Shown one piece after another: positions 17,774 to 26,253 of a DNA stretch of 64,000 nucleotides. This DNA comes from Sphingomonas ginsenosidimutans (lineage in GTDB: Bacteria; Pseudomonadota; Alphaproteobacteria; Sphingomonadales; Sphingomonadaceae). The notes under the pieces were generated by a model. That model searched no databases and was not told the origin of the DNA. It saw nothing but the letters and a program-made list of their open reading frames with translations. The translations under genes and the position numbers were made by a program. The first letter of the stretch is position 1, and every line of letters starts with the position of its first letter. The stretch covers positions 62,001-126,000 of the forward strand of contig NZ_NWVD01000002.1 in NCBI RefSeq assembly GCF_002374835.1, given 5' to 3'.

Positions 17774-19630
17774 ATGCTCAACCTCAACGGCATCACCGTG
17801 CGCCTCGGCGGGCGCACGATCCTCGACAGCGCCAGCGCCGCCTTGCCGCCGGGAAGTCGCGTCGGACTGATCGGGCGCAACGGCGCGGGCAAGTCGACGA
17901 TGGTCCGCGTCATCGCCGGCCTGCTGGAGCCGGACGACGGCACCCTGGACATGCCGCGCGGCGCGCGCATCGGCTATATCGCGCAGGAGGCGCCAGCCGG
18001 CGACAGCACGCCGTTCGATACCGTGCTGGCCGCCGACACCGAGCGTGCCGCGCTCTTCGCCGAGGCGGAGACGTGCGAGGACATGGACCGGCTGGGCGAC
18101 ATCCACGAACGGCTGATCGCGATCGACGCCCACGCCGCGCCCGCCCGCGCCGCGCGCATCCTGGTCGGCCTGGGTTTCGACGAGGAAGCGCAGCAGCGCC
18201 CGCTCGACAGCTTCTCGGGTGGGTGGAAGATGCGCGTCGCGCTCGCCGCGCTGCTGTTCTCGCAACCCGATCTGCTGCTGCTCGACGAACCGTCGAACCA
18301 CCTCGATCTGGAGGCGGTGATGTGGCTGGAGGATTTCCTCAAATCCTATCGCGCGACGATCGTGGTGGTCAGCCACGAACGCGATTTCCTCAACAACGTC
18401 GTCGACCACATCCTGCATCTGCAAGGCGGCAAGACGACGCTTTACGTCGGCGGCTATGACGCCTTCGAGCGCCAGCGTGCCGAACGCATGGCGCAACTGG
18501 CCGCGGCGAAGGCCAATCAGGAGGCGCAGCGCGCGAAGCTTCAGGATTATGTCGCGCGCAATTCCGCCCGAGCCTCCACCGCCAAACAGGCGCAGAGCCG
18601 CGCCAAGATGCTGGCGAAGATGCAGCCGATCGCGGAGATGGCGAACGACCCGACGCTCAGCTTCGATTTCCCCAATCCCACCGAACTGCGCCCGCCGCTC
18701 ATCACGCTCGACCATGCCAGCGTCGGCTATGGCGACACGCCGATCCTGTCGCGGCTCAACCTGCGGCTCGATCCCGACGATCGCATTGCGCTGCTCGGCC
18801 GCAACGGCAACGGCAAGACCACGCTGGCGCGGCTGCTGGCGGCGCAGCTGGCGCCGCTCGACGGGCACATGTCCGCCACCGGCAAGATGAAGGTCGGCTA
18901 TTTCACCCAGTATCAGGTGGAGGAACTGGACCCCGACGACACGCCGCTGGCGCATATGACGCGCACCATGACGGGCGCGACCCCCGCGGCGGTGCGCGCG
19001 CAGCTGGGCCGGTTCGGCTTTTCGGGCGATCGCGCCACCGCGCGCGTCGGCACGATGTCCGGCGGGGAGCGCGCGCGACTGGCGCTGGCGCTGGTCACGC
19101 GCGAGGCCCCGCACCTGCTGATCCTTGACGAGCCGACCAACCACCTCGACGTCGACGCGCGCGAGGCGCTGGTGCAGGCGCTCAACGCCTATACCGGCGC
19201 GGTGCTGCTGGTCAGCCACGACCGCCATATGGTGGAACTGACCGCCGACCGGCTGGTGCTGGTCGACAAGGGGCAGGCGCGCGAATTCAACGGCACGCTC
19301 GACGATTATATCGCGATGGTGCTGGCGGGCGAGGGCAAGCCGGCAGGCGCGAAGGGCAACAAGAAGGACGACCGCCGCGCCGCCGCCGAACGGCGCGAGG
19401 CGGACAAGGCGCTCAAGAAGCGCGCCCGCGACGCCGAGGCGGAGGTCGCCCGGCTGATCGAGGAGCGCAGCGCGGTCGACCGCGCGATGTTCGACCCGTC
19501 GACCGCCGACCCGAAGCTGTCGAAACTCACCATGACCGATCTGATGAAGCGCCGCGCCGACCTGTCCGAACGGATCGAGGCGGCCGAGGCGCTGTGGATG
19601 GAGGCGAGCGAGGCGCTGGAGACGGCGTAA
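17774..19630 (+). CDS. ABC-F family ATPase (YheS-like)
   Basis: Soluble twin-cassette ATPase of 618 aa without membrane segments, of the ABC-F type that acts on ribosomes. Cassette 1 has Walker A GRNGAGKST and signature SGGWKMRV; cassette 2 has GRNGNGKTT and SGGERARL; both Walker B regions read LLLLDEPSNHLD and LLILDEPTNHLD. The charged linker between cassettes (KLQDYVARNSARASTAKQAQ) and a basic coiled-coil C-terminus (after EGKPAGAKGNKKDDRR) fit YheS/Uup-like proteins. ABC-F members relieve stalled translation or protect against ribosome-targeting antibiotics; the exact role here is unknown. ATG at 17774 begins directly at the first cassette. Confidence 0.87.
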   Translation: MLNLNGITVRLGGRTILDSASAALPPGSRVGLIGRNGAGKSTMVRVIAGLLEPDDGTLDMPRGARIGYIAQEAPAGDSTPFDTVLAADTERAALFAEAETCEDMDRLGDIHERLIAIDAHAAPARAARILVGLGFDEEAQQRPLDSFSGGWKMRVALAALLFSQPDLLLLDEPSNHLDLEAVMWLEDFLKSYRATIVVVSHERDFLNNVVDHILHLQGGKTTLYVGGYDAFERQRAERMAQLAAAKANQEAQRAKLQDYVARNSARASTAKQAQSRAKMLAKMQPIAEMANDPTLSFDFPNPTELRPPLITLDHASVGYGDTPILSRLNLRLDPDDRIALLGRNGNGKTTLARLLAAQLAPLDGHMSATGKMKVGYFTQYQVEELDPDDTPLAHMTRTMTGATPAAVRAQLGRFGFSGDRATARVGTMSGGERARLALALVTREAPHLLILDEPTNHLDVDAREALVQALNAYTGAVLLVSHDRHMVELTADRLVLVDKGQAREFNGTLDDYIAMVLAGEGKPAGAKGNKKDDRRAAAERREADKALKKRARDAEAEVARLIEERSAVDRAMFDPSTADPKLSKLTMTDLMKRRADLSERIEAAEALWMEASEALETA

Positions 19631-19851
19631 CGCCGCCACACGCCGCGCCAGTCCTCCACTATCGTCGCCCCAGCGAAAGCTGGGACCTTTCCGTGGTAGA
19701 CACACCCCCACCAGCTCCCAGCCCGCACGGGGGATGACGGACAGGGCGCCTCCCCGCCCCAGGGGACTGGCCATGCCCACGCGCGCATGTCATGTAACAC
19801 CTTTGCGCGGGGGGCCGCGCCGGTCATCGAATCCGCGGAATCATCACCAGA
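19631..19851. repeat. Intergenic gap with CCCAGC-GAAA-GCTGGG palindrome
   Basis: This 221-bp gap has no supported ORF. The inverted repeat CCCAGC-GAAA-GCTGGG at 19669-19684 is another copy of the family seen at 1253. The region just before the transporter start contains an AT-richer patch (ATCATCACCAGA) but no convincing promoter. Confidence 0.5.
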
Positions 19852-21186
19852 ATGCAGAGATTTCTCATCGGCGTCGCGGGCATCGCCGTCATCCTCCTTC
19901 TGGCGGTGCTGCTGTCGGCGGATCGCCGCGCGATCCGGCTACGCATCGTCGGCAGCGCCTTCGCGCTCCAGATCGTCATCGCGATCGTCGTCCTCTACTG
20001 GACGCCGGGGCGCGCCGCGCTGGCGGGGGCGTCGGCGGGCGTCTCCGCGCTGCTCGGCTATTCGCAGCGTGGCACCGAATTCCTGTTCGGCAAGCTCGCC
20101 AGTCCCGAGATCGGCGGACAGAGCTTCGCGATCGCCGCGCTGCCGGTCATCATCTTCTTCGCCAGCCTGGTGTCGATCCTCTATTATCTGGGCGTGATGC
20201 AGCTGGTCGTGCGCTGGATCGGCGGCGCGATCGAGAAGGTGATCGGCGCCAGCAAGGTGGAAAGCCTGTGCGCCGCCGCCAACATCTTCGTCGGGCAGAG
20301 CGAATCGCCGCTGGTCATCCGCCCCTATCTGGCGGGCCTCACCCCGGCGCAGCTGTTCACGGTGATGACCAGCGGGATGGCCGGCGTCGCGGGAACGATC
20401 CTGGCGGCCTATGCCTCGATGGGAATCCGCATCGACTATCTGCTCGCCGCCAGCTTCATGGCCGCGCCGGGCGGGATCCTGATGGCCAAGATCATCATGC
20501 CCGATCGCGTGATGCCGCCGGAGGGCGAACTGCCGCTGGGCGACCTGCCCGACGAGGCGCAGCAGATCGCGCTGGCGGAGGCGCGGATCAGCGGCCGCGG
20601 CCCTGCCGCGCTGCTGCCCGAAGGGACGCCCGGCGAACCGTTGCCCGAGGCGACGCATGACGAGGAGAAGCCCGCCAATCTCATCATGGCCGCCGCGCAG
20701 GGCGCGCAGACCGGCGTGCGGCTGGCCGTCGCGGTCGGTGCGATGGTGCTAGCGTTCGTCGCGCTGGTCGCGCTCGCCAACGGGCTGCTGGGCGGGGTCG
20801 GATCGTGGTTCGGCCACCCGGAGCTGAGCTTCCAGGGGCTGCTCGGCTATGTCTTCCAGCCGGTCATGTACCTGCTCAACGTGCCGTGGGACGAAGCCGG
20901 GATCGCCGGCGGGCTGTTCGGGGAGAAGATCGTCCTCAACGAATTCGTCGCCTATATCGATCTGGGCAAACAGGCCGCGCAGCTCAGCCCGCGGACGATC
21001 GCGGTCGTCACCTTCGCGCTGTGCGGCTTCGCCAATTTCTCCTCGATCGCGATCCAGATGGCCGTCACCGGCAGCCTGGCGCCCAACCAGCGCCCGACGA
21101 TCGCGCGGCTGGGCCTGCGCGCGCTGGCGGCGGGCAGCCTGGCGAATCTGATGAGTGCGGCGCTGGCGGGGCTGCTGATCGGCTGA
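19852..21186 (+). CDS. Concentrative nucleoside transporter (NupC/CNT family)
   Basis: Inner-membrane cation-coupled nucleoside importer, 444 aa. Typical CNT motifs are visible: an N-terminal helix, GTEFLFG, then GQSESPLVIRPYL, the substrate-binding helical hairpin, TVMTSGMAGVAGTIL, and late NEFVAYIDLG plus CGFANFSSIAIQ. A hydrophilic loop between about residues 220 and 275 is longer than usual and Glu/Pro-rich. The order and length match CNT proteins of other proteobacteria. The window also encodes a probable adenosine kinase (5342-6334), consistent with nucleoside salvage, although the genes are 13 kb apart. Confidence 0.9.
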   Translation: MQRFLIGVAGIAVILLLAVLLSADRRAIRLRIVGSAFALQIVIAIVVLYWTPGRAALAGASAGVSALLGYSQRGTEFLFGKLASPEIGGQSFAIAALPVIIFFASLVSILYYLGVMQLVVRWIGGAIEKVIGASKVESLCAAANIFVGQSESPLVIRPYLAGLTPAQLFTVMTSGMAGVAGTILAAYASMGIRIDYLLAASFMAAPGGILMAKIIMPDRVMPPEGELPLGDLPDEAQQIALAEARISGRGPAALLPEGTPGEPLPEATHDEEKPANLIMAAAQGAQTGVRLAVAVGAMVLAFVALVALANGLLGGVGSWFGHPELSFQGLLGYVFQPVMYLLNVPWDEAGIAGGLFGEKIVLNEFVAYIDLGKQAAQLSPRTIAVVTFALCGFANFSSIAIQMAVTGSLAPNQRPTIARLGLRALAAGSLANLMSAALAGLLIG

Positions 21187-21201
21187 CCGCGGCGCCGCCC
21201 T

Positions 21202-21750
21202 TCACGCCCCAGGAGCGGTGCCGGGGCGCAGATAGGCGAACATGTGCGGCACGTAGTCGCCCTTGCCGATCGCCACGCCATGATGGCGCAGGATCGCATA
21301 GGCGGTGACGACGTGGAAATAGAATTGCGGCAGCGCCCAGTCGCGGACGTATTCCTCCGCCGCCATGTTGAATGCCATCCCGTTCGGCAGTTCCAACGCC
21401 ACCGGCGCCTCGGCGTCCAGCCTCGCCTCGGCCAGGAACGCGAGCGCCTCGTCGATCCGCGACCGCGCATCGGCGACCGACCCGGGTGCCTCCCCGGCCC
21501 CGCGCGCCTCCGATCCCAGTGCGAGCAGCCGCCCCGGCATGTCCTCGCCGCGCAGCCGGTATCCCGCTTCCTGCGCCTGCAACGCGGCGAAGCGCAACTG
21601 CGTCGCCAGCGGGTACATGTCGTCCGCCAGCCGCGCCGACATCAGCGCTTCCATGCGGTCGGGCATCTGCTGCTGCGCCGTGTCGAGCAACCCGCACAGC
21701 ATGCGCAGCATCTGGCGATACGTCGGGATCAGAAGGTCGGTCGGGGTCAT
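21202..21750 (-). CDS. DUF1993 family protein
   Basis: A 182-aa, probably cytoplasmic, all-helical protein of the DUF1993 type: opening TYRQMLRMLCGLLDTAQ, conserved DDMYPLATQLRFAALQA and late LPQFYFHVVTAYAILRHHGV. The fold resembles DinB-like four-helix bundles, but no reaction is known. It converges on the nucleoside transporter with a 15-bp gap and diverges from aguB with about 80 bp between starts. Confidence 0.8.
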   Translation of the reverse strand: MTPTDLLIPTYRQMLRMLCGLLDTAQQQMPDRMEALMSARLADDMYPLATQLRFAALQAQEAGYRLRGEDMPGRLLALGSEARGAGEAPGSVADARSRIDEALAFLAEARLDAEAPVALELPNGMAFNMAAEEYVRDWALPQFYFHVVTAYAILRHHGVAIGKGDYVPHMFAYLRPGTAPGA

Positions 21751-21832
21751 GGCCTATCGCTATAGCTGCCTGGTGACCGTAAGACGACTCACCGTCTGGC
21801 GCGGCGCGGCAACCGACATTATGTGCGCGCGC

Positions 21833-22684
21833 ATGACCCAGATCACCGTCGCCGCGCTCCAGCTCGCCTTTTCGGGCGATATCGATGCGAACATCGCCAA
21901 GGTTTCCGACGCCGTGCGCGAGGCGCATGGCCGCGGCGCGCAGGTGATCCTGCCACCCGAACTGTTCGAGGGCGAATATTTCTGCCGCGTCGAGGACGAA
22001 TCGCTGTTCGCCAATGCCGCGCCGCTGGGCGAACACAAGGCAGTGCTGGCAATGCAGGCGCTGGCGGAGGCGCTGGGCGTGTGGATCCCCACCAGCTTCT
22101 TCGAACTGGACGGGCCGCATCACTATAATTCGCTCGCCATGATCGGTCCCGACGGCGAGGTGCAGGGGCTGTACCGCAAGAGCCACATTCCCGACGGGCC
22201 GGGGTATGAGGAGAAATTCTATTTCCGCCCTGGCAATACCGGGTTCAAGGTGTGGCGGGGCCCCGACCGATCGACGCTGGGCGTCGGCGTCTGCTGGGAC
22301 CAATGGTATCCCGAAGCCGCGCGCGCGATGATGCTGATGGGCGCCGAACTGCTGTTCTATCCCACTGCGATCGGCAGCGAACCGCACGACACCTCGCTCG
22401 ACACCGCGCGGCTGTGGCGGCGCGCGATGGTCGGCCATGCGGTGTCGAACGTCGTGCCCGTCATCGCCGCCAACCGCGTCGGGGTGGAGCACGGCCAGAC
22501 CTTCTACGGCACCAGCTTCATCACCGACGAGCGCGGCGATATCCTGGCGGAGCTGGGCCGCGAGGACGAAGGCGTCATCACCGCGACGCTCGATCTCGAC
22601 CGCGCGCGCCGCCACCGTGCCGCCTTCGGCTTCTTCCGCGATCGCCGCCCGGAACTCTACGGCCGGCTGACGCAGGACATCTGA
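21833..22684 (+). CDS. aguB: N-carbamoylputrescine amidase
   Basis: Nitrilase-superfamily enzyme of 283 aa that converts N-carbamoylputrescine to putrescine, CO2 and ammonia. The Glu-Lys-Cys triad is visible: Glu43 in LPPELFEGEYFC, Lys116 in YRKSHIP and Cys154 in GVGVCWDQWYPE. DGPGYEEKFYFRPGN and EPHDTSLDTA are characteristic of AguB rather than of other nitrilases. The ATG at 21833 is preferred; another ATG four codons upstream is in frame. The usual partner, agmatine deiminase (AguA), is not in this window. Confidence 0.9.
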   Translation: MTQITVAALQLAFSGDIDANIAKVSDAVREAHGRGAQVILPPELFEGEYFCRVEDESLFANAAPLGEHKAVLAMQALAEALGVWIPTSFFELDGPHHYNSLAMIGPDGEVQGLYRKSHIPDGPGYEEKFYFRPGNTGFKVWRGPDRSTLGVGVCWDQWYPEAARAMMLMGAELLFYPTAIGSEPHDTSLDTARLWRRAMVGHAVSNVVPVIAANRVGVEHGQTFYGTSFITDERGDILAELGREDEGVITATLDLDRARRHRAAFGFFRDRRPELYGRLTQDI

Positions 22685-22688
22685 CGGC

Positions 22689-23438
22689 TCAGCGCGGCGG
22701 CCAGCGCCCGTCGGCGGCCAGCGCCAGCACCTCGCGCGGGGTGGGCGCAGGGGAAGGCCAGCCGAGCCGCGCCAGCCCGTCGGTCAGACGCGCACGCGCC
22801 GCCGCCTCGTCGGGCACATCGGTGACCATCGGCATCGCCAGCGACGCGGCAAGGTTCGCGCCGCCGATGTCGATCGCGAACGGATCGGCGCCGGCGACGA
22901 GCAGCAACTCGGCGATCGCGAACCGCTCCATGTCGAGCGCGACGTGCAGCGGGCGGCGATCCAGCGTGTCGCGCACGTTCGGGTCCAGCCCATGGTCCAG
23001 CAGCATCCGCACCCCCGCCGCCGATCCCAGCGCGATCGCCGCGCGCACCGGCTCCAGCGCCCCGCGCGCCGGCGCCGGTGCCGCGCCATGTTCGGCCAGC
23101 AGGACATAGGCCAGCTCCGGCCCGTTCGCGTGCAACGCCAGCACCAGCGGCGCGCCATCGCCTGCGCCATCGGGGTCGACGCCATGCGACAGGATCTCAC
23201 GCAGCAGCATCGCATTGCCCGTGGCGACCGCCACTTCCGCCAGCGACCGGCCGTCCGAGCTGGTCTGCGCCAGCGCCGGATCGCGCTCCATCAGGAAGCG
23301 CACGCGCGCGATGTCCGCGGCTAGCACCGCGTCGATCAGGTCGCGGCCCGATCCGCCCAGCCCGGCCGCCTCGCGCAATGCTCGCGCATCCGGCAGGTCC
23401 GCGCCTGCGACAAACCGGTCCGTGGCGATCCCGTCCAT
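22689..23438 (-). CDS. Ankyrin-repeat protein, possible partner of the adjacent lipase-like protein
   Basis: A 249-aa soluble protein made of about four ankyrin-like repeats: DGRSLAEVAVATGNAMLLREILSHG, the next around ALVLALHANGPELAY, then VRAAIALGSAAGVRMLLDHGLDPN and RPLHVALDMERFAIAELLLVAGADP (each cited in part). There is no signal peptide. The ATG at 23438 is chosen because GGAG lies eight bases upstream; two earlier in-frame codons lack one. It begins 70 bp after the stop of the lipase-like gene on the same strand, so the two are probably co-transcribed. An inhibitor or chaperone role for that lipase is inferred from context only. Confidence 0.72.
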   Translation of the reverse strand: MDGIATDRFVAGADLPDARALREAAGLGGSGRDLIDAVLAADIARVRFLMERDPALAQTSSDGRSLAEVAVATGNAMLLREILSHGVDPDGAGDGAPLVLALHANGPELAYVLLAEHGAAPAPARGALEPVRAAIALGSAAGVRMLLDHGLDPNVRDTLDRRPLHVALDMERFAIAELLLVAGADPFAIDIGGANLAASLAMPMVTDVPDEAAARARLTDGLARLGWPSPAPTPREVLALAADGRWPPR

Positions 23439-23508
23439 GTTGCGCTCCGCTGGCCTTTGCCGCGGCATCGCGGCGCGCTCCGGCGCTGTCAAGCGATGCG
23501 GCGTGCGC

Positions 23509-25194
23509 TTATCGGGCCGCGGTGCTGGCCAGCACCCAGTCGATCTGATGCCGGTTGATCGGGGCGAGCGGGCCGTAATGATCCCAGGCGGTCTTTCCCT
23601 CCGGCATCACCGACGGCAGCCGCTGCGTCTCGCCGAACGCGCGCGGGGTCAAGGGCCACAGGTTTTCCTGCGCCGTCGTCAGGATCTCGCCCGGCACGGC
23701 GTAATTGGTGGCGTGGCCCGGCGTGATCCCGGCGTCGCGCGCCACCGCCTGCCCCTGCAGCCGGGAGATGAAGTGCAGACCCGCGGCGTTGAACGTCGTC
23801 GCCTCGCGTCCGGCGGCATTGGCGGCGTGCGAGGCAAGGCCCCCGCCAAGCGAATGGCCGACGAAATCGACGTTGATCGACGGATCGACGCGCGCGATCG
23901 ACTTCCCGATCTCCAGCGCCCGCGCATAATGGTTAGACGGCAGGCCCAGCCCCTGCAAGCCGTTGCTGACCCAGTCGCCCGCGCGCGTCGGCCCCGATCC
24001 GCGGAACGCGATCGTGTAATCGCCCGATCCGGCCGGGCCGTTGCGATAGACCTCCGCATGAAACGCGCCGCGGTCGAGCATCTCGGGCGTCAGGTTCAGC
24101 GCGCGCAACTCGCCCGCATCGGTGACCGTGCTGACGCCGGGCGGCAAGTCGCCGCGGCCATAGACATGCTCGGCCATCTGCGCCTTTGCGTGCAGCGGCG
24201 ACGGCGGCACGTCGGGCGCCGCCAGCCCGCGCGTACCCGGCGGCGGCGGCGGGGCGACCGTATCGGTCAGCGGCCCGCGCAGCGACGGCGCGGCATCATT
24301 GGCGGCGCGCAGCGGCGGGGCAAGGTCGTTCGCCGCCTGGCGCGTGACGTCGCGCGCGACCGTCGATCCGACCACTTCCGCGCCCTCGCGCGCGGCGCCG
24401 CGCATCCCGGCGGTCAGCAGCCCGCGCGCCGGCCCGCCGCCGACCGGCACGACGTACGTCGCGACCGTGCCGACATCCATGCCGATCTCTTCGGTGCGGC
24501 CCTCGGCGATCGCCTGGCCGTACCGGTCCAGCGTCCCGCCGACCGCATCGGTGGTGGCATCCCACGCACGGCTCACATCGGCACCGATCCGCGACGGGTC
24601 CTGCACCGCCGACTCGAGATAGCGCCCGGTCGCGTCCGCGGCGTTGCCGACCGCGCCGACCACATTGCTCGCCAGTTCCTGCCGCGCCTCGGCCGACACC
24701 TGCAATTCGGAGGCGGTCACGCCCAGCTGCCCGACGGTGCCGAGCAGCCCGACGCCCTCGCGCAGCACGCCGCCGGTGAAACCGACCTGGAAACGGGTGA
24801 TCGATTCGGCATTGCCGATCGCGTTGCGCAGCCCCTGCGACAGGATGTCGTCGCCGGTGATATGGCTGCGCGCGGCGTCGGCGGCATTGCCGATCTCGCT
24901 GCCGGTCCAGTTGACCGCGCTGGTGATGCCGTTGCGGCCCGCCTCGGTCGCGTCGCCGATCCCGTCGCGCACCGTGCTGGCGACATCGCGCACGTCGCCA
25001 TTGCTGATCGCGCTGCCCAGCCGGTCGAGGAACCCGCGCGGTTCGGGCGGGGGCGGAGGCGGGGGCGGGGGTGGCGCGGGCGGGTTCCACCCCGCGGCAT
25101 AACGGTTCGCCGCCGTCGCGCCCGCCGACGCGCCGGCCAGAGATGGCGACGATTGCGGCGTGAGCGCTGCCCGCTGGACCGAATCGACCATCAT
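23509..25194 (-). CDS. Lipase-like protein with proline-rich N-terminus, candidate type III effector
   Basis: A 561-aa protein with no cysteine and no classical signal peptide. Residues 1-35 are Ser/Ala/Thr-rich, followed by ten consecutive prolines (41-50). Residues about 60-290 are repetitive, helical and Gly/Ala-rich; a second proline-rich linker precedes a C-terminal class 3 lipase-like domain. There, FRGSGPTRAGDW (oxyanion region), VDFVGHSLGGGLA (nucleophile near Ser448) and the late His in DHYGP or NRHQ could form the catalytic machinery. AGGAGG precedes two adjacent ATGs (25194 and 25191); either may start. The disordered N-terminus, lack of Cys and a dyad shared with the secretion cluster support secretion, but that is inference. 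Confidence 0.7.
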   Translation of the reverse strand: MMVDSVQRAALTPQSSPSLAGASAGATAANRYAAGWNPPAPPPPPPPPPPEPRGFLDRLGSAISNGDVRDVASTVRDGIGDATEAGRNGITSAVNWTGSEIGNAADAARSHITGDDILSQGLRNAIGNAESITRFQVGFTGGVLREGVGLLGTVGQLGVTASELQVSAEARQELASNVVGAVGNAADATGRYLESAVQDPSRIGADVSRAWDATTDAVGGTLDRYGQAIAEGRTEEIGMDVGTVATYVVPVGGGPARGLLTAGMRGAAREGAEVVGSTVARDVTRQAANDLAPPLRAANDAAPSLRGPLTDTVAPPPPPGTRGLAAPDVPPSPLHAKAQMAEHVYGRGDLPPGVSTVTDAGELRALNLTPEMLDRGAFHAEVYRNGPAGSGDYTIAFRGSGPTRAGDWVSNGLQGLGLPSNHYARALEIGKSIARVDPSINVDFVGHSLGGGLASHAANAAGREATTFNAAGLHFISRLQGQAVARDAGITPGHATNYAVPGEILTTAQENLWPLTPRAFGETQRLPSVMPEGKTAWDHYGPLAPINRHQIDWVLASTAAR

Positions 25195-25256
25195 CCTTCC
25201 TCCTGCGGCATTACCGACATGATCCGTCTTGTCCCATGGCCGCGCGCGCCGAACCA

Positions 25257-25272
25257 TAATCGGATCGACTAG
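25257..25272. promoter_or_regulatory. TAATCG-N3-CGACTAG box 1
   Basis: Reads TAATCG-GAT-CGACTAG. It is midway (about 70 bp each way) between the lipase-like start at 25194 and the divergent KAS III start at 25336. Identical 13 fixed bases occur at 34001 and, on the other strand, at 36066. Ignoring the last G it is an imperfect dyad, TARTCG-N3-CGAYTA, as expected for a dimeric NarL/LuxR-type regulator. The sequence AGCCCCGCCCC just right of it recurs near the 33959 box. Confidence 0.6.
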
Positions 25273-25335
25273 CCCCGCCCCGCGCGGCGTTTCCGATTGC
25301 GCTGGCCCCGAGCAGCGGGCCATGGTCGCGCGGTC

Positions 25336-26253
25336 ATGACCTTCGCGCTCGCCGGGACCGGCGTTCATCTTCCGCCGCGTTGCGCGGCCGGCCGGCCGCT
25401 CGCCGGCGCGGGGGATACGACCTCCGGCATGGCGGCGCTGGCCGCGCGCGACGCGCTCGACGCCGCCGGTTGGACCGCACATGACGTCGAAATGGTGATC
25501 GGCGCATCCAGCGTCATGGAACAGCCGATCCCCGGCACCGCGACGCTGATCCAGCGCCGGCTGGGCATCGGCGCGGCGGGCGGCGCGGCGTTCGACGTCA
25601 ACGCCACCTGCCTGTCGGCGCTGGTCGCGCTGGACGTCGCGCTGATGGGGATCGCCGCAGGCCGCTGGCGGCGGGTGCTGATCGCGGGCGCCGACCTGCC
25701 GCGCCGTGCGATCGACCCCGCCGACCGGGCCACCGCCGCGATCTTCGGCGACGGCGCCGCCGCGCTGGCGGTGGCCGCCGGGGGGACGCAGCAGCTGCTC
25801 GCCAGCCGGTTCGAAAGCTGGGGCGACCATGCGGATCTGTGCACGCTGGCGGCGGGGGGTACGCGCGTCGATCCGTTCGCGGACCCCGCCGCCTTTCGCG
25901 ACGCCGCGCGCTTCCGCATGAACGGCCCGGCGCTGTACCGCGCCACCGCGCGGCTGTTCCCGGCGTTCCTGGACCGGCTGCTGGACGCCGCCGGCGTCAC
26001 GCGCGACGCGATCGACGTGATCGTCCCGCATCAGGCCAGCCGCCCCGCCATCGCCCATCTGGCGCGCGTCGTCGGGGGCGACCGTGCGCGGATCATCGAC
26101 ATCCTCGATGGCAACGGCAATCAGGTCGCCAGCAGCCTGCCGCATGCGCTGCACGTCGCGCGCACGACCGGGCGGCTGACGCCCGGCGCCAACGTCCTGC
26201 TGGTCGGCAGCGCCGCCGGCATCGCGCTGGGCGGCATGGTGATCCGCTGGTGA
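25336..26253 (+). CDS. 3-oxoacyl-ACP synthase III-like condensing enzyme
   Basis: KAS III-type thiolase-fold enzyme of 305 aa, expected to make a carbon-carbon bond from an acyl-CoA or acyl-ACP starter. The catalytic Cys92 (VNATCLSAL), His232 (VPHQAS) and Asn260 (DGNGNQVASS) are present. The Asn loop differs from the housekeeping FabH GNTSAAS motif, so this is probably a specialised paralogue. It is the first gene of a six-gene operon whose genes overlap one another; the next gene starts inside its stop codon. Start ATG at 25336 gives the usual short N-terminus before GTGVHLPP. Confidence 0.83.
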   Translation: MTFALAGTGVHLPPRCAAGRPLAGAGDTTSGMAALAARDALDAAGWTAHDVEMVIGASSVMEQPIPGTATLIQRRLGIGAAGGAAFDVNATCLSALVALDVALMGIAAGRWRRVLIAGADLPRRAIDPADRATAAIFGDGAAALAVAAGGTQQLLASRFESWGDHADLCTLAAGGTRVDPFADPAAFRDAARFRMNGPALYRATARLFPAFLDRLLDAAGVTRDAIDVIVPHQASRPAIAHLARVVGGDRARIIDILDGNGNQVASSLPHALHVARTTGRLTPGANVLLVGSAAGIALGGMVIRW

